From Nocardioides sp. JQ2195 (GTDB lineage Bacteria > Actinomycetota > Actinomycetes > Propionibacteriales > Nocardioidaceae), in contig NZ_CP050902.1 in NCBI RefSeq assembly GCF_012272695.1, positions 2,728,001 through 2,792,000 on the forward strand: DNA of 64,000 nt. The letters run 5' to 3'. This document shows, piece after piece, positions 27,097-35,332 of the stretch; the stretch's first letter is position 1, and each line of letters begins with the position of its first letter. Below the pieces are notes generated by a model, which ran no database searches, had not been told where the DNA came from, and was given only the letters and a program-made list of their open reading frames with translations. The position numbers and the translations under genes are program-made.

Positions 27097-27388
27097 TCAG
27101 TCCGTGATACGCCGGCCATGCCCACCCGGCGGCACCACGATCTGCTCCAGGTGCGCGGCGCCGCCCTCCTCCAGGACGTGCGCGAATCCGACGACCGGAT
27201 CCCCGGCCGCCAACAGCAATCCGGTCGCGCCGCCCGTTCCTCCCCACTGCCGGGATCGCCCCAGTCGACACCGCCGAAGAGGTCGTCGAACCGTTGGCCG
27301 CCCTCGCCCCCGCCCTCGACCTCGAGCTCGGCGAGACCGGCCAGGTCGCGCTGCGCAGCCGTGCGAACGACGTCGCGTCATACGTCAT
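27097..27388 (-). pseudogene. GNAT acetyltransferase pseudogene
   Basis: Reading the minus strand from an ATG at 27388 gives MTYDATSF, then after a frame change near 27363 [18 protein letters not shown] and [20 protein letters not shown], then after a second frame change near 27231 [20 protein letters not shown] and [15 protein letters not shown], and a stop. This order is the N-terminal half and central strands of a GNAT acetyltransferase, split by at least two frameshifts and cut just where the acetyl-CoA loop (RxxGxG) should begin. No C-terminal half follows. Sequencing error cannot account for the missing C-terminus. Confidence 0.7.
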
Positions 27389-27412
27389 GTTCGCGAGTCC
27401 GGCACGGGCCGG

Positions 27413-27418
27413 TAGCCT
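27413..27418 (+). promoter_or_regulatory. -10 element TAGCCT upstream of nucS
   Basis: TAGCCT ends 8 nt before the GTG of nucS; a leaderless or near-leaderless transcript is expected. It overlaps the start of the GNAT pseudogene remnant region. Confidence 0.55.
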
Positions 27419-27426
27419 CACCTTCC

Positions 27427-28125
27427 GTGAGACTCGTCGTTGCGCGCTGCCAGGTGGACTATGCCGGCCGGCTCTCGGCCCACCTACCAATGGCCACCCG
27501 TGTCCTGATGATCAAGGCCGACGGATCCGTGCTGGTGCACAGCGACGGCGGTTCCTACAAGCCACTCAACTGGATGTCGCCGCCGTGCATCCTGCGCGAG
27601 GGCGTGAACGACGACGGCCAGATCGAGTGGACCGTCACGTCGCGGAGCACGGCCAAGGGACCGGAGGACACCCTCCGGATCCTCCTCGAGGAGATCCACC
27701 ACGACTCCGAGCACGAGCTGGGCGTCGACCCCGGGTTGCAGAAGGACGGCGTCGAGAAGCACCTCCAGGAGCTGCTCGCCGACCACCCGGCGACGATCGC
27801 CCCCGGTCTGAAGCTCGTACGCCGGGAGTTCCCCACCGCGATCGGCCCGGTGGACCTGATGTGCCGTGACGAGAACGGCGCATCGGTGGCCGTGGAGATC
27901 AAGCGGCGCGGCGACATCGACGGTGTCGAGCAGCTGACCCGTTACCTCGAGCTGCTCAACCGCGACCCGTTGCTGACTGCGAAGGGCCCGGTGCGTGGCA
28001 TCTTCGCGGCCCAGGAGATCCGCCCCCAGGCCAAGGTGCTGGCCGGCGACCGGGGCATCCAGTGCGCGACGGTCGACTACAACGCACTGCGCGGCCTCGA
28101 CGATCCCACCGAGCGGCTCTTCTGA
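27427..28125 (+). CDS. nucS: mismatch-specific endonuclease NucS/EndoMS
   Basis: 232 residues, full length. C-terminal RecB-like nuclease domain with D143 (GPVDLM), E157 and K159 (VEIKRRG); N-terminal DNA-binding part from [16 protein letters not shown]. Cleaves both strands at G-T, G-G and T-T mismatches and provides non-canonical mismatch repair in actinobacteria lacking MutS/MutL. GTG start chosen from the conserved N-terminus and the -10 hexamer. Confidence 0.95.
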   Translation: MRLVVARCQVDYAGRLSAHLPMATRVLMIKADGSVLVHSDGGSYKPLNWMSPPCILREGVNDDGQIEWTVTSRSTAKGPEDTLRILLEEIHHDSEHELGVDPGLQKDGVEKHLQELLADHPATIAPGLKLVRREFPTAIGPVDLMCRDENGASVAVEIKRRGDIDGVEQLTRYLELLNRDPLLTAKGPVRGIFAAQEIRPQAKVLAGDRGIQCATVDYNALRGLDDPTERLF

Positions 28126-28197
28126 CGTCTCCCCCGAGCTCGGGACTCCGGGGCCCCGGGCACCGGGGGCCCGAGCCGCGGACGCTCCACGGCTGAG

Positions 28198-28812
28198 ATG
28201 ATCACCGGCATGCAGATCTTCCACATCGCCGAGAAGTCACGCTGGGAGGCCGCCAAGCTGGCCGGCTCCTACGCGCAGTCGACGTACGGCCGCTCGCTCG
28301 AGGACGAAGGCTTCATCCACGCCTCGCGGGAGGACCAGTGGGAGGCGGTGCTCGAGCGCTACTACTCCGAGGCGACCGAGCCGTTGGTGCTCCTGGTGAT
28401 CGACACGGACCTGCTGACCGCACGCTGGAGCGAGGACCGGGTCGGCGAGACCACCTACCCGCACGTCCACGGGCCGATCAACCCGGCGGCCGTGGTGGCG
28501 GAGCGACCGATCCCGCGCCGGGCAGCGCAACCGACGCAACCGACGCAACCGACGCAACCGACGCAACCGGCGCAACCGGCGAGCCAGAGCTTCGCCCGGC
28601 TCTTCCTCGGCGAGGTCGTGGTGCGCATGGTGGCCGGGGTCGTCCTGATGGGCCTGGTCGTCGGCGGCTACTACGCAGCCCGGGCCGTGTCCGGCACGAG
28701 GTGGGCTCCCCTCGGGCTGCTCGTCGGCCTGCTGGTCGGCCTGGCGATCGTCATCCCGGCCATGCGATGGCGCGGGCGGAGGATCGAGACCCGCGAGGCC
28801 TCCCGGCCCTGA
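28198..28812 (+). CDS. DUF952 protein with repeat linker and two transmembrane helices
   Basis: 204 residues. DUF952 domain at about 1-105 (IFHIAEKSRWEAAK, GFIHAS, TYPHVHGPIN), a Gln-Pro-Thr repeat linker (about 110-128) and two C-terminal helices (about 142-165 and 170-188). DUF952 is normally a stand-alone small domain of unknown function; here it is membrane-tethered. Start at 28198 or four codons later at 28210 (MQIFHIAE). Convergent with the oxidase gene. Confidence 0.8.
   Translation: MITGMQIFHIAEKSRWEAAKLAGSYAQSTYGRSLEDEGFIHASREDQWEAVLERYYSEATEPLVLLVIDTDLLTARWSEDRVGETTYPHVHGPINPAAVVAERPIPRRAAQPTQPTQPTQPTQPAQPASQSFARLFLGEVVVRMVAGVVLMGLVVGGYYAARAVSGTRWAPLGLLVGLLVGLAIVIPAMRWRGRRIETREASRP
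28527..28580 (+). repeat. six 9-bp tandem repeats in the DUF952 gene
   Basis: Unit GCAACCGAC (last two GCAACCGGC), repeated exactly six times, encoding the Gln-Pro-Thr/Ala linker. Clean copies suggest recent slippage, so the linker length may vary. Confidence 0.85.
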
Positions 28813-28817
28813 TCGAC

Positions 28818-29723
28818 TCACCGCCCCGCGAGCAGGACCACCTCGTCGGCGGTCCCCCAGGACATCGTGACGCCGGCTCCGCCGTGTCCGTAGCAGTGGA
28901 TCACCTGTCCCACCTGCTCGACGCGAACCGCGGGCCGAACGGGTCGGAGGCCGACCTTGTGCCGCAGGACGCGGGCACCTTCCAGCTCCGGCACCAGTCG
29001 GCTGGCGCGTTGCAGGATCTCCCGGGCGGTCTCGGGCGACGGCGTACGGCTCCAGTCGCCCTCGTCGGCGGTACCACCGACCACGACGTCCTTCGACCGC
29101 GGTATGACATAGGTCGGCCCCGCGTCGTCGATCGTCCACCGGTCGATGCCGACCTGATCCACGACCAGCACCTGCCCACGCACCGGCACCACCGACTTGT
29201 CGCCGGCGAAGTGACGGGCGCCCAGCCCCGCGCAGTTGACCACCAGGTCCGCCCCCGTCGGGAGTGACTGCAGGTTCATCCGTGTGATCGTGCCGCCGAG
29301 CGCCTCGACCCGCCCGGTCAGCCAGCGCAGGTAGACCGGCATCTCGACGATGGGCGTGGTGAACGTCCAGCCGTCGGCGTACCCGCTCGGCAGCGCCGTC
29401 TCGCGATCCAGCGACGGAACGGCGCTGCGCCACCACGGGTCGGCCTTGCGCTCGGCGAAGACCTCGGTCCCGGTCACCATGCGTACCCCGGTGCCCGTCT
29501 CCCCCGCGAGCCCGACGAACTCGGCGTACGACGCACCGGACCATGCCGTGACTCGGTCCTGCGGGAGGGCGCGGTACGGATACCAGATCGCGGCCGCCAC
29601 GGCGCTCGTCGTCTCCAGCGGCAGGTCTCGGGCCAGCAGGTCGACCCGGTGGCCGGCCTCGAGGAGGCGCACCGCACAGGTGAGTCCGACGACTCCCGCT
29701 CCCACGACGACCACGCGTGCCAT
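28818..29723 (-). CDS. FAD-dependent D-amino-acid oxidase
   Basis: 301 residues. FAD-binding dinucleotide motif GAGVVGL near residue 8, VNCAGLGAR mid-protein, VRGQV near 180 and the C-terminal HGGAGVTMSWGTA, all typical of D-amino-acid oxidase. Expected to deaminate D-amino acids, yielding a 2-oxo acid, ammonia and hydrogen peroxide. The ATG at 29723 (MARVVVVGAG) is the natural start; the 71-residue upstream extension is the frame-shifted shadow of the small gene at 29792-29965. A -10-like CAGACT lies 6 nt upstream of the ATG. Confidence 0.9.
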   Translation of the reverse strand: MARVVVVGAGVVGLTCAVRLLEAGHRVDLLARDLPLETTSAVAAAIWYPYRALPQDRVTAWSGASYAEFVGLAGETGTGVRMVTGTEVFAERKADPWWRSAVPSLDRETALPSGYADGWTFTTPIVEMPVYLRWLTGRVEALGGTITRMNLQSLPTGADLVVNCAGLGARHFAGDKSVVPVRGQVLVVDQVGIDRWTIDDAGPTYVIPRSKDVVVGGTADEGDWSRTPSPETAREILQRASRLVPELEGARVLRHKVGLRPVRPAVRVEQVGQVIHCYGHGGAGVTMSWGTADEVVLLAGR

Positions 29724-29791
29724 GGGGAGAGTCTGCCGTACGTCGCCCCGCGTCGGCGGGCGACGCACGCCCAGCGGGCCCAGGACCGAGC

Positions 29792-29965
29792 TCAGGCGGC
29801 CTTGGCGAGCTTCTTGGCGTCCTTCTTCTTGACCTTGACCAGCTTGCGCTTCTTCACGGTGTAGCCAGCGGGAAGGGTGCCGTCCTTGAGCATGCGGATG
29901 GGGCAGCGCTTGCAGCGCTCCTTCGACACGCAGCACTCACTCTTCGGCTTCTTGCCCTTGCTCAC
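29792..29965 (-). CDS. 57-residue Cys/Lys-rich protein
   Basis: Translates as a very basic peptide: MSKGKKPKSECCVSKERC, then KRCPIRM and a Lys-rich tail to KKLAKAA. Cysteines fall as CC-x5-C-x2-C (positions 11, 12, 18, 21), which looks like a metal-binding knuckle, followed by 14 lysines in the last 30 residues. Start is GTG at 29965, with -10 TACTCT (29972-29977) exactly 6 nt upstream; the overlapping ATG at 29969 is out of frame. Function unknown; nucleic-acid binding is a guess from charge. Confidence 0.7.
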   Translation of the reverse strand: MSKGKKPKSECCVSKERCKRCPIRMLKDGTLPAGYTVKKRKLVKVKKKDAKKLAKAA

Positions 29966-29971
29966 CCATGG

Positions 29972-29977
29972 AGAGTA
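29972..29977 (-). promoter_or_regulatory. -10 element TACTCT, leaderless
   Basis: Minus-strand TACTCT with a 6-nt spacer to the GTG of the 57-residue gene. Confidence 0.6.
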
Positions 29978-30052
29978 GCAAGCCAGCTAAGGCTTGCCTC
30001 ACCTACTGTGACGCAGATCGCACTGGGCGGCCCGGCCGGGCTCCGACGGGAC

Positions 30053-32071
30053 TCAGTCGAGCCCGTTGGCCGAACGGATCACCTGGACGATGCCACCCAT
30101 GATCTCGGTCAGGCCGAAGTCCTTGGGCGTGTAGACCGCGGCGACCCCGCTCCTGATCAGCGCCTTGCCGTCGGAGTCCGGGATGATGCCACCCACGATC
30201 ACGGGGACGTCACCCATGCCGGCCTCCTCGAGACCCTTCAGGACCGCCGGGACCAGCTCCATGTGCGAGCCCGACAGGATCGAGAGCCCGACGCAGTGCA
30301 CGTCCTCGGCGACGGCAGCCGCCACGATCTGCTCGGGCGTCAGCCGGATGCCCTGGTAGATCACCTCGAAGCCGGCGTCCCGGGCGCGCACGGCGACCTG
30401 CTCGGCGCCGTTCGAGTGGCCGTCGAGGCCGGGCTTGCCGACCAAGAGGCGCAGGCGTCCACCCAGCTCCTCGCCCGTGGCCTTGACCCGGTCGCGCACG
30501 GCGGCGAGCTCGGCACCGGCGTCGGCAACGCCGACCGCGCCGGAGACACCCGTCGGCGCACGGAACTCGCCGAACACCTCGCGCAGCGTGCCGGCCCACT
30601 CGCCGGTGGTGGCGCCGGCGCGGGCAGCGGCCAGGGTCGACTCCATCAGGTTGGCGTCGGACTTGGCATCGGCGGCCAGCTCGGCCAGGGCGTCGGCGAC
30701 GGCCTGCTCGTCGCGCTCGGACTTCCAGGCCTCGACCGAGGCCTTGGCGGCCGCCTCGGCACCCGGGTCGGCGGTCATGATCGCCTCGTCCAGGTTCGCG
30801 GTCAGCGGCGATGGCTCGGTGGTCTCGAAGCTGTTGACCCCGACGATCTTCTCCTCGCCCGACTCGATCCGGGCGCGGCGGGCGGCGTGGGCGGAGACCA
30901 GCTCGGACTTCATGTAGCCCGACTCGACGGCAGGGATCGCCCCGCCCATCGCCTGCACCCGGTCCATCTCGGCCTTGGCACCCTCGACCAGCGCGTTCAC
31001 CTTGGCCTCGATGACGTGGGAGCCGTCGAAGATGTCCTCGTACTCGAGCAGGTCGGACTCGAAGGCCAGCACCTGCTGCAGCCGCAGCGACCACTGCTGG
31101 TCCCATGGCCGCGGCAGGCCGAGCGCCTCGTTCCACGCAGGGAGCTGGACGGCGCGGGCGCGGGCGTTCTTGGACAGCGTCACGCCGAGCATCTCGAGCA
31201 CGATGCGCTGCACGTTGTTCTCCGGCTGCGCCTCGGTCAGCCCGAGGGAGTTGACCTGGACGCCGTAGCGGAACCGTCGCATCTTGGGGTCCTGGACGCC
31301 GTAGCGCTCGCTGGTGATCTCGTCCCACAGCTGCACGAAGGCCCGCATCTTGCAGGTCTCCTCGACGAAGCGGACACCGGCGTTGACGAAGAACGAGATG
31401 CGACCGACGACCTTCTCGAAGTCGTCGTCGGAGACCTGGCCCGAGTCCTTGACCGCGTCGAGCACGGCGATCGCGGTGCCGAGGGCGTAGGCCAGCTCCT
31501 GTGTGGGCGTGGCCCCGGCCTCCTGCAGGTGGTAGCTGCAGATGTTGATCGGGTTCCACTTGGGGATGTGGTTCACCGTGTAGGCGATCATGTCGCTGAT
31601 CAGCCGCAGGGAGTGCTCGGGCGGGAAGACGTAGGTCCCCCGGGAGAGGTACTCCTTGATGATGTCGTTCTGGGTGGTGCCGGCGAGCTGCTTGGCGACC
31701 TCGGCCGGGTCGAGCTCGGGGTTCTGTTCCTCAGCGGCGACCTGGTACATCGCGAGCAGCCACATGGCCGTCGCGTTGATGGTCATCGAGGTGTTCATCT
31801 CCGTGAGCGGGATGTCCTTGAAGAGCTTGCGCATCTCCCCCATGTGCGGAACGGGCACCCCGACCTTGCCGACCTCACCGCGGGCGAGGGGCGAGTCGGG
31901 GTCGTAGCCGGTCTGCGTGGGCAGGTCGAAGGCCACCGACAGGCCGGTCTGGCCCTTCGAGAGGTTGTTGCGGTAGAGCGCGTTGGACGCCTCGGCGGTC
32001 GAGTGGCCGGCGTACGTGCGCATGACCCAGGGACGATCCTTGGCCACCGGGTTCTCTCCAGAGTTGCTCAT
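30053..32071 (-). CDS. ecm: ethylmalonyl-CoA mutase (MeaA/Ecm), B12-dependent
   Basis: 672 residues with the mutase barrel and the cobalamin domain in one chain. Barrel motifs: [16 protein letters not shown] near 20 and [11 protein letters not shown] near 48, which distinguishes Ecm from methylmalonyl-CoA mutase. The B12-binding motif is D550-G-H552-SNG in the C-terminal Rossmann domain. Converts ethylmalonyl-CoA to methylsuccinyl-CoA. Partners in the window: Ccr, epimerase, MeaB and the adenosyltransferase. Start ATG 32071 with leaderless -10 TAGGCT 6 nt upstream. Confidence 0.92.
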   Translation of the reverse strand: MSNSGENPVAKDRPWVMRTYAGHSTAEASNALYRNNLSKGQTGLSVAFDLPTQTGYDPDSPLARGEVGKVGVPVPHMGEMRKLFKDIPLTEMNTSMTINATAMWLLAMYQVAAEEQNPELDPAEVAKQLAGTTQNDIIKEYLSRGTYVFPPEHSLRLISDMIAYTVNHIPKWNPINICSYHLQEAGATPTQELAYALGTAIAVLDAVKDSGQVSDDDFEKVVGRISFFVNAGVRFVEETCKMRAFVQLWDEITSERYGVQDPKMRRFRYGVQVNSLGLTEAQPENNVQRIVLEMLGVTLSKNARARAVQLPAWNEALGLPRPWDQQWSLRLQQVLAFESDLLEYEDIFDGSHVIEAKVNALVEGAKAEMDRVQAMGGAIPAVESGYMKSELVSAHAARRARIESGEEKIVGVNSFETTEPSPLTANLDEAIMTADPGAEAAAKASVEAWKSERDEQAVADALAELAADAKSDANLMESTLAAARAGATTGEWAGTLREVFGEFRAPTGVSGAVGVADAGAELAAVRDRVKATGEELGGRLRLLVGKPGLDGHSNGAEQVAVRARDAGFEVIYQGIRLTPEQIVAAAVAEDVHCVGLSILSGSHMELVPAVLKGLEEAGMGDVPVIVGGIIPDSDGKALIRSGVAAVYTPKDFGLTEIMGGIVQVIRSANGLD

Positions 32072-32077
32072 GGGAGG

Positions 32078-32083
32078 AGCCTA
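32078..32083 (-). promoter_or_regulatory. -10 element TAGGCT, leaderless, for ecm
   Basis: TAGGCT on the minus strand ends 6 nt before the ecm ATG. Confidence 0.65.
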
Positions 32084-32199
32084 GAGCGAAGTCCAGCCTT
32101 CGGACACTGATCTCACGTGTGGGCCTGGCTACATCGCCCGGGTGGCCGTGTGCGACCAGGACCCGGGGGGGCCGACGACCGAGCCGGATCGTCTCTCCG

Positions 32200-32508
32200 T
32201 CAGGCGGAGATCGGCTCACGCTCCACGTCGACGAGACGGAAGAGGTGCGACAGGTGGAGCAGGCGACGCACTGCCGGGCCGCACCCGCGCAGGCGCAGGT
32301 GTCGCCCGTCGCGCGCGGCCGATCGCGTGGCCACCGCCAGCACCTTCAGCGCGGTGAGGTCCACAGTGGTGACCTCGGTCAGATCGACGACGACGTCGTC
32401 AACCGTGGACGCGAGGTGGTCGTAGATCGCGGCCCGGACCTCCAAGGTGCTCCGGACGTCGAACTGGCCAGCAAGAACGAGCGTGGATCCGTCGCTGACG
32501 ATGTCCAT
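32200..32508 (-). CDS. STAS-domain anti-sigma factor antagonist
   Basis: 102 residues, one STAS domain ([18 protein letters not shown], then [18 protein letters not shown]). The usual phosphorylated Asp-Ser pair reads D50-L51-T52, so Thr52 would be the acceptor or the switch is lost. A canonical AGGAGG precedes the ATG, and a SigB-type promoter lies about 95 nt upstream. No anti-sigma kinase is adjacent, so its partner is elsewhere. Confidence 0.85.
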   Translation of the reverse strand: MDIVSDGSTLVLAGQFDVRSTLEVRAAIYDHLASTVDDVVVDLTEVTTVDLTALKVLAVATRSAARDGRHLRLRGCGPAVRRLLHLSHLFRLVDVEREPISA

Positions 32509-32601
32509 GTTCGCCTCCTCATTGGTGACCCCCGATGGTCACCCTCGACAACTGCTGCTCACTGACTGTGACGCATGGTTCCACTGACCATGACGTGTGA
32601 C

Positions 32602-32625
32602 ACACCCAAAGCGTTGTCCCAAAAC
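32602..32625 (-). promoter_or_regulatory. SigB-type promoter upstream of the STAS gene
   Basis: GTTT (32622-32625) and GGGTGT (32602-32607) with a 14-nt spacer on the minus strand, close to the actinobacterial SigB/SigF consensus GTTT-N14-16-GGGTAT. Confidence 0.55.
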
Positions 32626-32769
32626 CGCGGGAAATCCACTTCTTTCCGCCAGTACCCCTTGGGCGGACGTTCAGTCCGGAAGGCGTCCGGTATGTGACAC
32701 ATGAGGCTGGTGTGACTACCGGTCCCGGAGCCCGCTCGGCCCGTCGATCCCCGGCACGGGCGAGCCCAC

Positions 32770-32775
32770 TACCCT
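32770..32775 (+). promoter_or_regulatory. -10 element TACCCT, leaderless
   Basis: TACCCT with a 7-nt spacer to the ATG of the adenosyltransferase gene. The 274-nt STAS/adenosyltransferase intergenic region also holds two copies of TGTGACAC (32596 and 32695 regions). Confidence 0.6.
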
Positions 32776-32782
32776 CGTCAGC

Positions 32783-33355
32783 ATGGTCAACCTCACCCGC
32801 ATCTACACCCGCACCGGCGACGCCGGCCAGACCCGACTCGGCGACATGAGTGTCACCTCGAAGAACGACCTGCGTCTCGAGGCCTACTCGACGGTCGACG
32901 AGGCGAATGCGTTCATCGGGGTCGCGCTGGCCCAGGGCAACCTCGACGAAGAGGTGACCACCGTCCTCACCACGATCCAGAACGACCTCTTCGACGTCGG
33001 CGCCGACTTCTGCACCCCGATCGTCGAGAACCCGGAGTACCCGCCGCTGCGCGTCGAGCAGGAGTACGTCGACCGGCTCGAGGGCTGGTGCGACCACTTC
33101 AACGAACCGCTCGAGAAGCTGCGCTCCTTCATCCTCAACGGCGGCACCCCCGGCGCGGCCCACCTCCATGTCGCGCGCACCGTCGTACGCCGTGCGGAGC
33201 GGGCCGGCTGGCTGGCCTTCACCGAGCACGAGGACACCATGAACGTGCTGGCGATCAAGTACCTCAACCGTCTCTCGGACCTGTTGTTCATCCTGGCCCG
33301 CCACGCCAACCGGGAGAACGGGGACGTCCTCTGGGTGCCCGGCGGCGAGCGCTGA
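32783..33355 (+). CDS. pduO: cob(I)alamin adenosyltransferase, PduO type
   Basis: 190 residues. Family motifs: TRTGDAGQTRLGD (9-21) for the ATP site, RLEAYSTVDEANAFIG, FILNGGTPGAAHLH, RRAERAGW and the C-terminal LNRLSDLLFILARHANR. Adenosylates cobalamin, supplying the cofactor of the mutase at 30053-32071. Its position near ecm matches this role. ATG start next to the leaderless -10. Confidence 0.95.
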   Translation: MVNLTRIYTRTGDAGQTRLGDMSVTSKNDLRLEAYSTVDEANAFIGVALAQGNLDEEVTTVLTTIQNDLFDVGADFCTPIVENPEYPPLRVEQEYVDRLEGWCDHFNEPLEKLRSFILNGGTPGAAHLHVARTVVRRAERAGWLAFTEHEDTMNVLAIKYLNRLSDLLFILARHANRENGDVLWVPGGER

Positions 33356-33428
33356 CGCGAACCGCGGGTTCCTGACGCCCGACCGGGCGCGACCGACACA
33401 ACCGGCTCGTGCGCCGGCGGCTGGCGAA

Positions 33429-33490
33429 CCCGGTCAGACCAGGCCCCGGTCAGACCAAGCCCCGGTCAGACCAGGCGCCGGTCAACTCAG
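33429..33490 (+). repeat. 16-bp tandem repeat, about 3.5 copies
   Basis: Unit CCCGGTCAGACCAGGC at 33429-33444, 33445-33460 and 33461-33476 with a decayed partial copy to 33490, running into the 3' end of the ABC permease gene. Between the convergent adenosyltransferase and ABC genes; two small GC hairpins (33360-33375 and 33378-33392 areas) lie before it. Confidence 0.8.
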
Positions 33491-34311
33491 GTGACGTCCT
33501 TGCGCAGGGTGGTGAAGCGCCCGATCAGCGCGAACAGGACCGCGTAGGCCACCAGGACGACGGCACCGGGCCAACGACCCAGCAGCTCCAGACCGGATGC
33601 CGCATAGAACGATGACCCGGCGAGCGCCTCCGCAGCCGCGCCGGGCAGGAACTTGGCTGCCTCCGTCAGGGCCGCGAGATCAGCCGCCTCACCACCGGCC
33701 GCCAGCCCGATCCGCAGAATGGGCTCGACGAACTGGGTGAAGGCGAGGATCACCACGATCGCGGCCACCTGGTTGGGCAGGAGGGTGCCCAGTCCGACCC
33801 CGATGACCGCCCAGATCGCCAACGCGATCACGGAGAAGAAGATGTTGCCCAGGACCTCGCTGTTGTCGAGGTAGAGACCGTCACCGATCGTGCCCAGCAA
33901 CGGTGCGCCGCCCGCGATCGCGCCGAGCGTTCCGACCACGCCGTAGAACAGGCCCATCGCAAGGTTGACCAGCAGCTTGGCGCCGAGCAGAACCGAACGC
34001 CGGGGTTGGAACAGCAGGCTCGGGGTGATCGTCTGGTGCCGGAACTCCCCCGTCATCGCCAGCGCGCCCGCGATCAACGGGAACACGTAGCCGAGCGACG
34101 CACCGATGGTGTAGGTCGCCTGCGCAGCCTCGAGCCCAGTCATCACGCCGCCACCCCCTGCGCCGCCGGTCGCCTGCTCCGGGGACTGCACGAAGGAGAA
34201 GCCGAGGACACCGCCCAGGAACGCCATGTAGACGAACATCACCAACGCCAGCACCCACCACAGCTTGGTGGTGAGGACCTTGCGCCACTCGCTCTTCAGG
34301 GTCGCGATCAT
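33487..34311 (-). CDS. ABC transporter permease
   Basis: 274 residues, six hydrophobic segments with a large first loop (Gly-rich, about 48-60); ABC-2 type exporter permease topology. Pairs with the ATPase, whose TGA overlaps this ATG (ATGA). Upstream 58 residues of the open frame are a shadow of the ATPase. Substrate unknown; similar pairs export drugs, lipids or antimicrobial peptides. Confidence 0.88.
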   Translation of the reverse strand: MIATLKSEWRKVLTTKLWWVLALVMFVYMAFLGGVLGFSFVQSPEQATGGAGGGGVMTGLEAAQATYTIGASLGYVFPLIAGALAMTGEFRHQTITPSLLFQPRRSVLLGAKLLVNLAMGLFYGVVGTLGAIAGGAPLLGTIGDGLYLDNSEVLGNIFFSVIALAIWAVIGVGLGTLLPNQVAAIVVILAFTQFVEPILRIGLAAGGEAADLAALTEAAKFLPGAAAEALAGSSFYAASGLELLGRWPGAVVLVAYAVLFALIGRFTTLRKDVT

Positions 34312-35219
34312 GCTGCCACCTCTCCCCGCCGTGGGTCGGTCAGCTTCAGGAAGACTTCCTCCAGGCCCATCCCCTCGCCCGAGAGCCCGTGGATCTCCAG
34401 GCCGTCGCCATGGGCTGCGGCCCCCACCTCGGCGGGGCCGGGCCCCGTCACCATGAGCCCGCCGCTGACCGTCTCGTGGGCCCATCCGCGGGCCCGGACC
34501 AACCGCACGAACCCCTCGACGTCGGGCGTGACCACCTTGACCTTGTTGGCGGCCATCGCGACCAGGTCCGCCAACGGAGACTCGTGGACGAGCCTTCCCC
34601 CGGCGATCACCACGACGTTGTCGACGGTGGCCTGCACCTCACCGAGGACGTGGCTGGAGACCAGGACCGTGCGCCCCTCGTCATGCGCCAGGTGACGCAG
34701 GAACCCCCGGAGCCACACGATGCCCTCGGGATCGAGGCCGTTGGCCGGCTCGTCGAGCACGAGTACGCCGGGGTCCCCGAGCAGCGTGGTGGCCAGCCCG
34801 AGGCGTTGCCGCATGCCGAGGGAGAAGCCGCCGACCCGGCGATCGGACGCCGCACCCAGCCCGACATGGCCCAGAACCTCACGGCACCGTCGGTCCGACA
34901 CCCCGACGAGCGGGGCATGCACTCGCAGGTGGTCCAGGGCGGTGCGTCCCGGGTGGAAGCTGGCGGCCTCGAGCGCCGCGCCGACCGTCGCCGCGGGGCG
35001 CTCGATGTCGGCGTACGCGTGACCGCCGATGGTCGCCGTGCCGCTGTCGGGTGCCACGAGCCCGAGGAGCATGCGGAGCGTGGTCGTCTTGCCGGCGCCG
35101 TTGGGCCCCAGGAATCCGGTGACCACCCCCGGCTCGACGGTGAAGCTCAACGTGTCGACCGCCCTGACGGAGCCGAAGTCCTTGGTGAGTGCGTTGATCT
35201 CGATGGCGGAGCCCTGCAT
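34308..35219 (-). CDS. ABC transporter ATP-binding protein
   Basis: 303 residues. Walker A G38-PNGAGK44-T, signature SLGMRQ (133-138), Walker B LVLDEP with E157, and switch histidine in SSHVL. The C-terminal extension (about 220-303) resembles the regulatory part of exporters of the CcmA/DrrA type. Substrate unknown. GAGGAC lies upstream of the ATG at 35219. Confidence 0.93.
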   Translation of the reverse strand: MQGSAIEINALTKDFGSVRAVDTLSFTVEPGVVTGFLGPNGAGKTTTLRMLLGLVAPDSGTATIGGHAYADIERPAATVGAALEAASFHPGRTALDHLRVHAPLVGVSDRRCREVLGHVGLGAASDRRVGGFSLGMRQRLGLATTLLGDPGVLVLDEPANGLDPEGIVWLRGFLRHLAHDEGRTVLVSSHVLGEVQATVDNVVVIAGGRLVHESPLADLVAMAANKVKVVTPDVEGFVRLVRARGWAHETVSGGLMVTGPGPAEVGAAAHGDGLEIHGLSGEGMGLEEVFLKLTDPRRGEVAA

Positions 35220-35332
35220 GGTCGTCCTCGCTGGTTGACGGCGTCCGGAGTCGGGTTCGAGGCGACCCTAGCGGACGCCCTCAGGGACTCCGGAGTGGCG
35301 TGGCCAGCAGGGCCGTGCCCGCGACGTGGACC

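Noticed and set aside
28137..28170. GC-rich inverted repeats after nucS as a terminator
   Set aside because: Several overlapping GGGGCCCC palindromes are possible but none gives a clean long stem or T-tract, so not called as a feature.
28818..29936. 71-residue N-terminal extension of the amino-acid oxidase
   Set aside because: The FAD motif begins at MARVVVVGAG (29723) and the upstream part overlaps the 57-residue gene in another frame.
29717..32110. 797-codon plus-strand frame opposite ecm
   Set aside because: High-GC shadow of the mutase on the other strand; Ecm motifs and promoter are on the minus strand.
32072..32199. Possible B12 riboswitch upstream of ecm
   Set aside because: The ecm transcript appears leaderless and no conserved B12-box sequence was seen in this gap.
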